DNA of 40,898 nt from Crocinitomicaceae bacterium (GTDB lineage Bacteria > Bacteroidota > Bacteroidia > Flavobacteriales_D > Crocinitomicaceae). Positions 25,128 to 34,500 of this stretch are shown here, piece after piece. The stretch spans positions 1 to 40,898 of the forward strand of contig JALQYQ010000025.1 of assembly GCA_023262855.1 (NCBI GenBank), written 5' to 3'. The first letter of the stretch is position 1; every line of letters starts with the position of its first letter. The position numbers were made by a program, and so were the translations under genes. The notes below the pieces were generated by a model. It was not told the DNA's origin. It ran no database searches and saw only the letters and a program-made list of their open reading frames with translations.

Positions 25128-26936
25128 ATGGCGAACGAAAAACAACCATCAACAAATTACAATGCTTTGGCAACTTTGTCAAGTGTCTTTTTTTTCTGGG
25201 GTTTTATTGCAGCTGGAAACAGTGTGTTTATTCCTTTTTGTAAAAATTACTTTCACTTAGATCAATTTCAAAGTCAATTAATTGATTTTGCATTTTATTT
25301 AGCCTATTACTTAGGAGCTTTGTTATTATTCATTCTTAGTTCTGCATTCGGTAAAGATTATGTTGCTCGTTGGGGTTATCGAAAAAGTATCGTTTACGGA
25401 TTATTGTTTTCTGCCTTTGGCTCAGCAGCGATGATTGTCTCCGTCTATGCGAATTTATTTCCAGGAATGTTGCTCGGATTATTCATAGTAGCTTTGGGTT
25501 TTTCCTTGCAACAAACTTCTGCTAATCCTTTTATGATTTTGATTGGAGACGAACGTACAGGTGGAAATCGAATCAGTTTTGGTGGAGCAATAAACAGCCT
25601 TGGAACCACTATCGGACCATTGATTGTTGCCTTAGCTTTATTCGGTACTTCAGCTGCCATAAGTGACGATATGATTAAATCCTTGTCGCTTACAAAAGTT
25701 ATTATTCTTTATGCGTGCGTTGGAATGTTGTTCGTTGGTGTTTCAGCATTATTTGCCCTTTCGAAAAATCTTCCAGACGGAAAGTTAGTCGAACAAACAG
25801 CAAGTGAACCGCTCGAAAAATCGCCCAAAGCGATGTTAACGTTGTTGGTTATGACCTTGTTTTTAGCGATTTGTTTTATTCCAGTTTTCAGCAGTTACAA
25901 AAGTGATTCAGCAATTAAGATTAGCAAATTAGAACAAGAATGTGACTCTATTGCGAAAATGGATACCCTATTCGATGCGAAGAAGAAAAATTCACCTGAA
26001 ATCATTCTAAATCACAATCAATACAAACATGATATTGCAGAAATTAAATCAGATGTTCACCTATTAAAGGAGCCTTTAGAAATGAATCGTTTGATGTGGT
26101 TGAGCACTGGTTTGTTGGTTATTCTATCAGGAATTTTCTTTGCATTTTTCCGCGGCAGTAAACAACAAACCGGCTGGGGTGCAATGCGCTATCCACAATT
26201 ATCGTTGGGGATGCTGGCCATTTTTGTTTACGTTGGTGTTGAGGTTGCAGTCGGAAGTAATTTAGGTGAATTGTTAAAACAAAAATCATTTGGATCACAT
26301 AGTTCTTCGCAAATTGCGCCGTACATCGCCATGTTCTGGGGAAGTTTAATGATCGGACGCTGGTCTGGCGCCATCAATGCTTTTGACTTATCTGATAAAC
26401 TAAAAATGCGCTTAAAAATAATCGTTCCAATTGCAGCATTTGGACTTGTACTCGGTCTTACATGGATTTCTGGTTATTCAATTGAAGCTTTGTATTGGTA
26501 TGTTGCGTGTGTTGTAGTTCAGTTAATAGCGTTTATTGTAACAAATGACAAACCAGCTTTAACCTTAAGTGTTTTTGGAATATTAGGCGTACTTGCAATT
26601 TTAATCGGAATTAACACTTCGGGTACTATCGCTATATACGCATTCCTGTCATGTGGTTTGTTTTGTTCAATCATGTGGCCTTCCATTTTCTCTCTTTCAT
26701 TAGCCGGACTCGGTAAGTATCAAGCTCAAGGTTCCGCATTTTTGGTAATGATGATTTTAGGTGGTGCAATCATTCCTCCAATTCAAGGTAAATTATCCGA
26801 TGTACTTGGTATTCAGTTTTCCTTCATCATCGGTGGGGTATGCTTTTTATACTTAACGCTTTTTGCGTTAATTGTGAGAAGTCTTCTAAAAAAACAAGGT
26901 GTTTCATTAGATGATTCTGGAAGTCACGCGCATTAA
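25128..26936 (+). CDS. FHS-family sugar:H+ symporter (FucP/GluP-like)
   Basis: This 602-residue major facilitator carries fucose/glucose/galactose (FHS) signatures: FFFWGFIAAGNSVFIPF in TM1, ALGFSLQQTSANPFMILIGDE, NSLGTTIGP, and a C-terminal FSLSLAGLGKYQAQGSAFLVMMILGGAIIPP. It should import a monosaccharide, most likely glucose released by GH3 and GH16, across the inner membrane. FucP-type carriers are about 410-440 residues; this one has a hydrophilic, coiled-coil-like insertion (about 255-320, KISKLEQECDSIAKMD) between helices plus extra helices. It is divergent from the GH-A operon and shares the gap holding operator 3. I chose the start MANEKQPS because helix 1 follows at the normal distance. 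Confidence 0.9.
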   Translation: MANEKQPSTNYNALATLSSVFFFWGFIAAGNSVFIPFCKNYFHLDQFQSQLIDFAFYLAYYLGALLLFILSSAFGKDYVARWGYRKSIVYGLLFSAFGSAAMIVSVYANLFPGMLLGLFIVALGFSLQQTSANPFMILIGDERTGGNRISFGGAINSLGTTIGPLIVALALFGTSAAISDDMIKSLSLTKVIILYACVGMLFVGVSALFALSKNLPDGKLVEQTASEPLEKSPKAMLTLLVMTLFLAICFIPVFSSYKSDSAIKISKLEQECDSIAKMDTLFDAKKKNSPEIILNHNQYKHDIAEIKSDVHLLKEPLEMNRLMWLSTGLLVILSGIFFAFFRGSKQQTGWGAMRYPQLSLGMLAIFVYVGVEVAVGSNLGELLKQKSFGSHSSSQIAPYIAMFWGSLMIGRWSGAINAFDLSDKLKMRLKIIVPIAAFGLVLGLTWISGYSIEALYWYVACVVVQLIAFIVTNDKPALTLSVFGILGVLAILIGINTSGTIAIYAFLSCGLFCSIMWPSIFSLSLAGLGKYQAQGSAFLVMMILGGAIIPPIQGKLSDVLGIQFSFIIGGVCFLYLTLFALIVRSLLKKQGVSLDDSGSHAH

Positions 26937-26970
26937 ATAACAAAGAGTTAAAAAAATGAACTATTTGTTT

Positions 26971-28452
26971 TCAATGTTTCTTGAACCTAGATTTTAGTTC
27001 AACAAGTTCTAACCTTAAGTAGCCGCTCATCGCCTTTCCAATAAGTTTCAACGGAATGATGTAAAATTTAGCACCATTTGGGATGCGTACACCAGAGTAT
27101 TTTAAAGTGTTTGGCAACGTGGCAGAAATCCGACCCTCGTTTATTCTCTTGGTATGAATCTTTTTTAAACGATGAATTAAAAAAGAAACGCCGAGTTGTT
27201 CGATGCGGGTAAAGGTGAGTGGTTTTTTGAATTTTTTCGGAAATAAAATAGAAGGATAAACGACACCTGAAAAGTATTTGACATTTCCAGCTTTCAGCCA
27301 AGTTGTATATAAATCATAAGATTCGATAAAGTTGTAACCTGCTTCGTACATTTTTAATCGCGCTGCATACGCTTTTAAGAACAGTACATTGTACTTTTCC
27401 CATTTTTGCGCCTGAAAGTGATTCGTTTTTTTGTCGTCTACCAGTAATTCAGCTAAAGTGAGTGCTTGCTGACTGATTAATTCCAATCCAGGACTAATCA
27501 AGGGGTCAATAAATGCACCGCTTTCACCAATCAATGCCATTCCTTTCGAATAGAGCCGTTCAGAAACATATGGAACAGATTCTATGTGACGTATTGGGCC
27601 AATTTCCGCCTTCGCTAGTAATCTAGAAAGTTGCGCATCATTTTTAATTTCAGCAAGAAAAAATTCCTCAGGATTTTCGAATTTGACTTTATTGTTATCG
27701 AATACAACCCCAATACTTGTTGTTTCATTGTCTAAACGAATAATCCACCACCAACGGTTTTTTCGCATTAAATGTGTTGTACTGAATTTACGTTTGCCAA
27801 TTGCACATGTATCCCATTCTTTGTTCATTGGTGTATCCCATTCATCTGCTTCCGCGATGTTTTTGAAATGCGCCATGACTGAACCAGTGTTCAAACCTAT
27901 TTTTTGATCTTTCCAATTCATGGTGCGCTGAATGAAGCGCGAACGACCTGAAGCATCGATTAACCATTTTGATTGCACCAAGTGGATTTCACCGTTGGAT
28001 TGAATATCAAGTTGATTGTCAAATTCGGTATGGACATTCTTTATTATTTCAGCTGGACGAATAACATGAACACCTTTTTTCTCAACTTCATCTAATAATT
28101 GCTGATCAAAAAGACTTCTGTTTAAATGGTAACCTTTAATTCTTCCTTTGTAAGATGGACTTGCGAATTCAGCAACATCTGCTCGGTCAAAGCTGTTTGA
28201 TTCATTGAATAAAAAACGAATTCCTGTTTTTGTGGTTTGCTCTGTTAGTATGTGTTCAATTCCCAAACGTTGCACAAAAAGTGCCGTCATGTCGATTAAA
28301 GATTCGCCAATTTTTAGAGGAAAAGTTACACTTTGTTCGAGGATGAGAATATTGAAATTAGGATTTAATTTGAAAATAGATAAGCACAAAAAGCTTGCAG
28401 CCGCACCACCTCCAACAATTATAAGATCATATTTTTCGCGATTCGTTTTCAC
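26971..28452 (-). CDS. FAD-dependent oxidoreductase, tryptophan-halogenase-like
   Basis: In this 493-residue protein the N-terminal YDLIIVGGGAAASFLCL is the FAD-binding Rossmann motif. KIGESLI (about 46-52) and the later GESGAFIDPLISPGLEL match flavin-dependent halogenases and their reductase relatives (geranylgeranyl-reductase-like). In the position of the halogenase WxWxIP signature the sequence reads RWWWIIRLD, so the Pro is replaced by Arg, and activity as a true halogenase is doubtful. The C-terminal 110 residues are basic. It is cytoplasmic with no signal peptide. It stands alone between the glucan locus and the adhesin array, with no visible biosynthetic cluster or flavin reductase. 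The substrate is unknown. Confidence 0.8.
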   Translation of the reverse strand: MKTNREKYDLIIVGGGAAASFLCLSIFKLNPNFNILILEQSVTFPLKIGESLIDMTALFVQRLGIEHILTEQTTKTGIRFLFNESNSFDRADVAEFASPSYKGRIKGYHLNRSLFDQQLLDEVEKKGVHVIRPAEIIKNVHTEFDNQLDIQSNGEIHLVQSKWLIDASGRSRFIQRTMNWKDQKIGLNTGSVMAHFKNIAEADEWDTPMNKEWDTCAIGKRKFSTTHLMRKNRWWWIIRLDNETTSIGVVFDNNKVKFENPEEFFLAEIKNDAQLSRLLAKAEIGPIRHIESVPYVSERLYSKGMALIGESGAFIDPLISPGLELISQQALTLAELLVDDKKTNHFQAQKWEKYNVLFLKAYAARLKMYEAGYNFIESYDLYTTWLKAGNVKYFSGVVYPSILFPKKFKKPLTFTRIEQLGVSFLIHRLKKIHTKRINEGRISATLPNTLKYSGVRIPNGAKFYIIPLKLIGKAMSGYLRLELVELKSRFKKH

Positions 28453-28475
28453 ACTTAAAATTCAGTAAACATTGA

Positions 28476-28508
28476 TTCTTGAGATAGTAAAGTTACTTTT
28501 TTCAAGAA
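28476..28508. other. Imperfect palindrome between oxidoreductase and adhesin genes
   Basis: The outer arms TTCTTGA/TCAAGAA and inner arms AGTAA/TTACT are nested in the 64-bp gap. There is no clear T-tract on the minus strand, so it is not a textbook terminator. It could still be a transcript-end hairpin for the upstream adhesin gene or a binding site for the downstream gene. Confidence 0.4.
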
Positions 28509-28516
28509 ATTTGAAC

Positions 28517-31501
28517 TTATCGGAGCACATTTACATGACCGACAATCATTTTGCGTTCATCAGTATCAGAAGTTTTAAATTCAATTTTCCAGGTGTAAAC
28601 ACCATCTTGAACAAGTTCAATTTCCGAATTTTTGCCATAACTTCCATTCCAACCAACTTTTGCGTCATGCGATTCGAAGATTAATTCGCCCCATCGATTG
28701 TAGATGAATAAATTGTAATCATAAGGATCAAATCCAGAGGTGAAAATTGGTTGAAAAAACTGATTAAACTCGTCATCATCAGGAGTAAAACAATTTGGAA
28801 TGTAGTACACTAAATCTTCTTTTATTTGGATAATTCTACTTGTTGTATCAACACATCCAGATGGTGAATAAGCAATAAGTGTAACTAGATAATTTCCAAG
28901 TGGTAGTCCTGCATAATCGTGTTCAGGATTTATCAGCGTAGAAGTAGCAGAACTGTCTCCAAAATTCCAAGTATAGTTTACTCCTCCAATCGTCGTGTTA
29001 TGGAAACTTGTTTGAGAATCATATTGGCTCAGTATAGCTGGTGTTGCTACAAAAGAAGCAAGTGGTGGAGCTTCAACACACGCACTGTTTTGCTGTGTGA
29101 ATGAATTCGTACAACCATTTGCAAAAGTTACTGTAAGTGTAACATCATAACACCCCACCTGTAAAAAAGTTGTTGAAGCTGTACCACAATTGGTGCTTGT
29201 CATTCCATTTCCGAAATCCCACAGACAACTAACAGAATTTAAAGTGGTATTGGTAAAATTGACTAGAAATGGAGAACAACCTAAAGTATTATCAGGTGCA
29301 AAGGATACATTTTCAATTGAATTGAACTGAATGTTGACAGAATCCATATCTGTACAACCTGCAGTGCTTGTTCCGGTAACAATATAGGTGGAAATGGAGG
29401 TTGAAGGAACGAAGGATACGCCATCATTAACTCCATTATTCCAAGAATACGTTGAAGCGCCACTACCAGTTAAAATAACAGAAGTGCCTGGACAAACAAG
29501 AACATCATTACCAGCGAAAACGTTAGGAATTGGATTAACCGTTACGACAAGTTGATCTGTATTTAAACATCCTTCCAATGAAGTACCAGTAACTGTAAAT
29601 GTTGTTGTGACTGTTGGAACGAAGGAAACACCATTTTGAATTCCATTGTCCCAACTATAAGTTGAGGTGCCTGTCGCGGTTAATGTAACTGATTGTTCAT
29701 CGCAGATTGAAAGATCTAACCCAGCATTAACAGCAGGTAAAGTATGAACTGTAATTGTAAAATCAACAGGTGTTCCAGAGCAAGTCCCCACGGTTGGAGT
29801 GATTGTTATAGTCGCAATTTCATCGCTTGAAGAGTTGTTTGTTGCAACAAAACTTGGCAATGCGTTTGAACCTAGTCCGCCAAGACCAATAGAAGTATTA
29901 CTATTTGTCCATGAGTAAGTAACTCCAGAAAAACTGCTTGTGAAAGACAGCGCGGGAATGATATCACCAGGACAAAAATCAATAGAAGTCGGAGTGTCCA
30001 TAGTAGGTAGAGGTAGAATGGTTACATCAAGTTGAGATCTTGGACTTTCGCAACCATTTACAGTTTGCGAAACGAAAAAGCTGAAAGTTCCGGCAGTTGA
30101 TGTGGTTGGGGTTGGAGCTGTTGATGAACCAACTCCTCCAGTTGCACTTGGGTACCAAAGTAAATTGGTTCCAATTGCCGTAAGCGGGTTTGAATTAGCA
30201 TTTTGACAATAAGTTTGTGCAGTGACTGTCGGCGCAAGTGGAATTGGATTAACTGTGATTGTAACTGACTCTGTTGATGTGCAACCAGCAAAGTCGGTTC
30301 CGTTTAAAATAGCTGTGAACGTTCCTGGATTGGAATATGTAATTGTATGCGGACCAGCACCAGTAGCTGCTGCTTGAGAACCGCCATTTGAAAAATTCCA
30401 ATTTAATCCCCCAGCAACATTAGTAGAAGTTGAACCATTAAAATCCACGGAACTTCCCGCGCAGATGCTAACTGGATTTGCGACAATGTTCGGATTTGGA
30501 CCTTGAAAAGTTCCTGTGCCACCGAAATTCACAGTGAATCCCATGTTTGCACTGAAGTTATTTACAAGTATGGCGTAACTTGTTCCTGCTGTCATATTGA
30601 TAAACTGACAATAGGCGTTTTCACCTGGATCACAATTTGGATCTTCAGTAATGTCAAAATCGGTTAAACTCAAACCAGTTGAACCATTGGCGTTTAAGCA
30701 GGAGGATGAATTACATCTCAGAATTGTTCGAGGGCCACATGGATTTGCACTGTTCAACTGATAAACAATGAAATCGATATCATCCATTGGATTCAAAGGA
30801 GTAATATCAATGGTAAACGTACCGGAATTTCCACAGGTCCAATAGAACCAAGAAGAATTACCCTCGTCAGCGCCAAATGCATTTTCCAAACAAGAGTTTG
30901 ATTCTGGCTCATCGTTGTCTAATCCACCACCGCTTAGCGTTCCAACACTGACTGGATTTTGATTGCATAGAAAGGCTGCTCCACCACAATCAGCTCCTGG
31001 ATTTGCAGAAGGTGTATAATTGTTGACACAAAGTTCAAAAGATCCCTCGTTTGCCTGTGTTGTTGAAACACGGATGTAATACACATTTCCTTGTAGCATT
31101 GCGCCTTCATACAATTGAACGATACCAGAACCGAAAGTTGCACTCGCACAACCTTGTTCAAAAACACCTGTTGTACAATCTCCGTTGTAAATCGCAACTG
31201 ATGGGTTCAACATCGTTCCCCCATTTCCACTACCACCAACAGAAATCAAAGCATCTGTTCCCGTTGCGGTAAATTGAAACCAAACATCTTCTGTTGTAGT
31301 TGCACCAAAACATGTTGGATTTCCCCACGTACCAACCGTTGAACCGCTATTCGTATAAAATGCGGCACCAGAACAATAATTTGAAACGTTGGTTAATTGA
31401 AGTGCAGTTGAGCAATCATCTCCTTGAGCAAATAGAGTTCCTGTCAAAGTAAAAATTACGATGAAACTTAACCTAAACCTAACTAAGAACCCTAAAATCA
31501 T
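28517..31501 (-). CDS. Giant T9SS surface protein with PKD/Ig-like repeats and CHU_C tail (994 aa)
   Basis: The signal peptide ends in GTLFA before QGDD. The N-terminal half has two adjacent Cys-containing beta-sandwich modules (about 27-165, DDCSTALQL... FELCVNNYT; about 170-340, GADCGGAAFLC... MGFTVNFGG). Then follow PKD/Ig-like modules, two of which belong to the 70-residue type also seen in the next two genes (AVNAGLDLSICDEQSVTL, NVFAGNDVLVCPGTSVIL), two true PKD modules (CLWDFGNG, YTWNFGDSS) and the CHU_C/T9SS type B sorting domain (about 900-994, NCFTPDDDEFNQFF, IYNRWGELIFES, DGVYTWKIEF, GHVNVLR). It should be anchored on or released from the cell surface as an adhesin-like protein. No enzyme motif is seen. 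Confidence 0.88.
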   Translation of the reverse strand: MILGFLVRFRLSFIVIFTLTGTLFAQGDDCSTALQLTNVSNYCSGAAFYTNSGSTVGTWGNPTCFGATTTEDVWFQFTATGTDALISVGGSGNGGTMLNPSVAIYNGDCTTGVFEQGCASATFGSGIVQLYEGAMLQGNVYYIRVSTTQANEGSFELCVNNYTPSANPGADCGGAAFLCNQNPVSVGTLSGGGLDNDEPESNSCLENAFGADEGNSSWFYWTCGNSGTFTIDITPLNPMDDIDFIVYQLNSANPCGPRTILRCNSSSCLNANGSTGLSLTDFDITEDPNCDPGENAYCQFINMTAGTSYAILVNNFSANMGFTVNFGGTGTFQGPNPNIVANPVSICAGSSVDFNGSTSTNVAGGLNWNFSNGGSQAAATGAGPHTITYSNPGTFTAILNGTDFAGCTSTESVTITVNPIPLAPTVTAQTYCQNANSNPLTAIGTNLLWYPSATGGVGSSTAPTPTTSTAGTFSFFVSQTVNGCESPRSQLDVTILPLPTMDTPTSIDFCPGDIIPALSFTSSFSGVTYSWTNSNTSIGLGGLGSNALPSFVATNNSSSDEIATITITPTVGTCSGTPVDFTITVHTLPAVNAGLDLSICDEQSVTLTATGTSTYSWDNGIQNGVSFVPTVTTTFTVTGTSLEGCLNTDQLVVTVNPIPNVFAGNDVLVCPGTSVILTGSGASTYSWNNGVNDGVSFVPSTSISTYIVTGTSTAGCTDMDSVNIQFNSIENVSFAPDNTLGCSPFLVNFTNTTLNSVSCLWDFGNGMTSTNCGTASTTFLQVGCYDVTLTVTFANGCTNSFTQQNSACVEAPPLASFVATPAILSQYDSQTSFHNTTIGGVNYTWNFGDSSATSTLINPEHDYAGLPLGNYLVTLIAYSPSGCVDTTSRIIQIKEDLVYYIPNCFTPDDDEFNQFFQPIFTSGFDPYDYNLFIYNRWGELIFESHDAKVGWNGSYGKNSEIELVQDGVYTWKIEFKTSDTDERKMIVGHVNVLR

Positions 31502-31524
31502 CCTCTAACCTAACAATTTTATTT

Positions 31525-34500
31525 TTATCTAAGCACATTTACATGACCAGTAATCATTTTTCGTGCGTCGGATGCTTTCGTTTTAAATTCAATTTTCCAG
31601 GTGTAAACGCCCTCTTTTACGAGCCCTTTATCTCCGTAGGTACCATCCCATCCAAATTCAACATTGTGAGATTCGAATATGACTTCACCCCAGCGGTTAT
31701 AAATCCATAATGTGTAATCATAAGGATCATAACCTGACGTGAAAATGGGTTTAAATACTTGATTGTACATATTATCATCTGGAGTGAAAGAGTTAGGAAC
31801 GTAATAGATTAAATCTTCCAATAATTGAATTGTACGTGTCGTTGTATCTGAACATCCTGTTGGTGAAAATGCGATTAAAGTCACGATATAACTACCAATA
31901 CCTGCTTCTGCATAATCGTGTTCAGGATTCGTTAAGGTTGAAGTTTCTGAGTCATCACCAAAATCCCAGACATAGGTTGACCCACCAACCGTTGTATTAT
32001 GAAATTGTACCTCAGAGTCGTATTCATTTAATGCAGCAGGAGTTCCATTGAATGCGGCAATTGGTGGTGCTTCAACACAAATTAAATTGCTTGCATTTGA
32101 ACTATTAGTACAACCCACATTATCTGTTACTGTTAAGGTAATATCATAACAATCAATTGCTTCAAAGGTATTTGAAATCGTTCCACAACCATTGATACTC
32201 GTTCCATCGCTCATGGTCCAAATACAATTGACAGAATTGGAACTCGTATTGGTAAAATTGACTGTTAAAGGTGTACAACCTGTAATAACATCGGAAGTGA
32301 AGGAAACAGTAGGAAGTGGAATAACGGTTACATTTACTTGGTCAGTATTTACACAACCCGTTGCTCCAGTTCCAGTAACTGTATAATTCGTTGTTCCAAG
32401 AGATGGTGTAAATCCAACACCATCTATCACACCATTGTTCCATACGTAATTGGATCCACCTGACGCCGTTAAAATTACTTGATTTCCAACACATAAAGTT
32501 TGGTCTATTCCAGCATTTATAGCAGGAAGAGGAGTGACAATCAACTGAACATTAGAGGTTGAATCACATCCATTAACACTTGTGAATATTTGTGAATATG
32601 TTCCAGCAGTTGTCTGATTAACACCATGAATTATTGCCGTTTGACCTTGACAAATTGTTACTGTAGTGTTGTTAACGATGTTCGCTAGTTCAGTTGTGTT
32701 CACCGGAGCTGAAATTCCCTGACAACCAAAATTGTTTGTAACTGTTAAAGTAATTGGATTATTAGCACTTGTCACGCTTGCTGTGTTAGTAGAACTTCCA
32801 GAAGACCATGTGTATGTTGAATAGCTTGCATCGGCACTTAATGTTGTTGGGAATCCGACACAGTAAATTAATGTTCCAACAATTGAAGGAGTTGGATTTG
32901 GATTTACCGTTACATCAACGGCGTCGGTTGTTGTACATCCAGCGCTACTTGTACCAGTTACTGTGTAAGTAATCGTACCAATACTTGGTGTGAAAGGAAT
33001 ACCATTTGATATGGCATTGTCCCATGAATAGGTTGAAGCTCCTGTCCCTGTTAATGTGACACTCGTTCCATCACAAATTGAAATATCTGTACCCGCATTT
33101 GTTAGGGGTAAAGGGTTAAAAATTACTTGTACATCGTCGGTATTTTCACATCCATTTAAGTCTGTTCCTATAACTGTATATGTTAAGGTTGATGCAGGTA
33201 CAAAAGCAACATTGTCAGTAATTCCATTCGTCCAGGTGTAGGTATTTGCTCCAGTTCCAGCTAATGTCACACTAGTACCTTCACACACTGCTTGGTCATT
33301 TCCAGCATTCACTGTTGGAAGTGGATTCACCGTAACATTGATTTGGTCAGTTCCACTGCAACCATTGTTGTCAACGCCAATTACAGAGAAAACCTCAGAC
33401 GATAAAGGAATAAAGGTTACGCCATTTGTAGCACCATTATCCCACGTATAGTTTGTTGCTCCGTTTCCTGCTAGGGTAATTGAAGTACCAGCGCAGATTA
33501 CAAGGTCAGTTCCTGCATTGACTGTTGGATTCGAATTTATTGTTACAGTCATATTATCAGTTCCTGGACAGCCGTTTGCATCTGTTCCTGTTACAGAATA
33601 AACAGTCGTAGCTGCTGGAGTAATAGAAACATTATTGCCATTGCCCAAGCCATTGTCCCACGTATAAGTTAATCCACCAGAAGCACTTAAAATTGTTGAG
33701 GCTCCTTGACAAATTGTTACGTCAGGTCCAGCATTTACAGGTGTTGTAGGCACAACGGTAACAGTTATTGGATCTGTATTGACACATCCATTGATATCGG
33801 TTCCTGTCACAGTATATGTAATTGTTGCTTGAGGTGTTGAATTAACACTTGCACCTGTCGTCTGATTTAAGTCGGTTCCAGGTGACCAATTGTACGTAGA
33901 TCCTCCACTTGCATTTAGTGTAATAGTTCCATTAGCACAAACCGAAACATCATTTGCTATGATTGTAGGCAATGGGTTTACAGTAACTACAACCTGATCA
34001 GTATTTGTACAACCAGCTGAAGTGCCTGTCACAGTATAAGTTGTTGTTGCTGCAGGAACAAACGTTACACCATTAGATACTGAATTGTTCCAACTATAGG
34101 TTGTTGCTCCAGAGCCTGTCAAAGTCACAGAAGTTCCTACACAAACTGTTTGATCGGCACCTGCGTTCACTGCTGGTAATGGGTTTACAACGACTGTCGT
34201 TGAAGCTGTTGCTACACATCCAGTTGAGTTAACAGTTAAATTATAAGTCCCGGCATTTGCAGTTGTACTTGCAGGAATTGTAGGATTTTGAAGATTCGAT
34301 GTGAAACCGTTTGGTCCAGTCCACGAATAGGTTGAGGTAGCATTTCCGCCACTTCCTGTTAAGGAAACCGTAGCTCCAGCACAATATGCTCCAGTATTTG
34401 AAGCAGTTGCAGTGCCGAGACCAGCAACATAATTGATAGTTACATAACCATTTCCTGAATTATTGGCTGCGAGACAACTTCCACCTGCAGGTACAAGACT

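Noticed and set aside
25057-25260. 67-residue frame overlapping the FHS transporter start
   Set aside because: Runs out of frame into TM1 of the transporter; no independent support.
26936-26970. Terminator between the convergent FHS and oxidoreductase genes
   Set aside because: The stem (AACAAA... TTTGTT) has a mismatch, a large loop and no clean T-tract.
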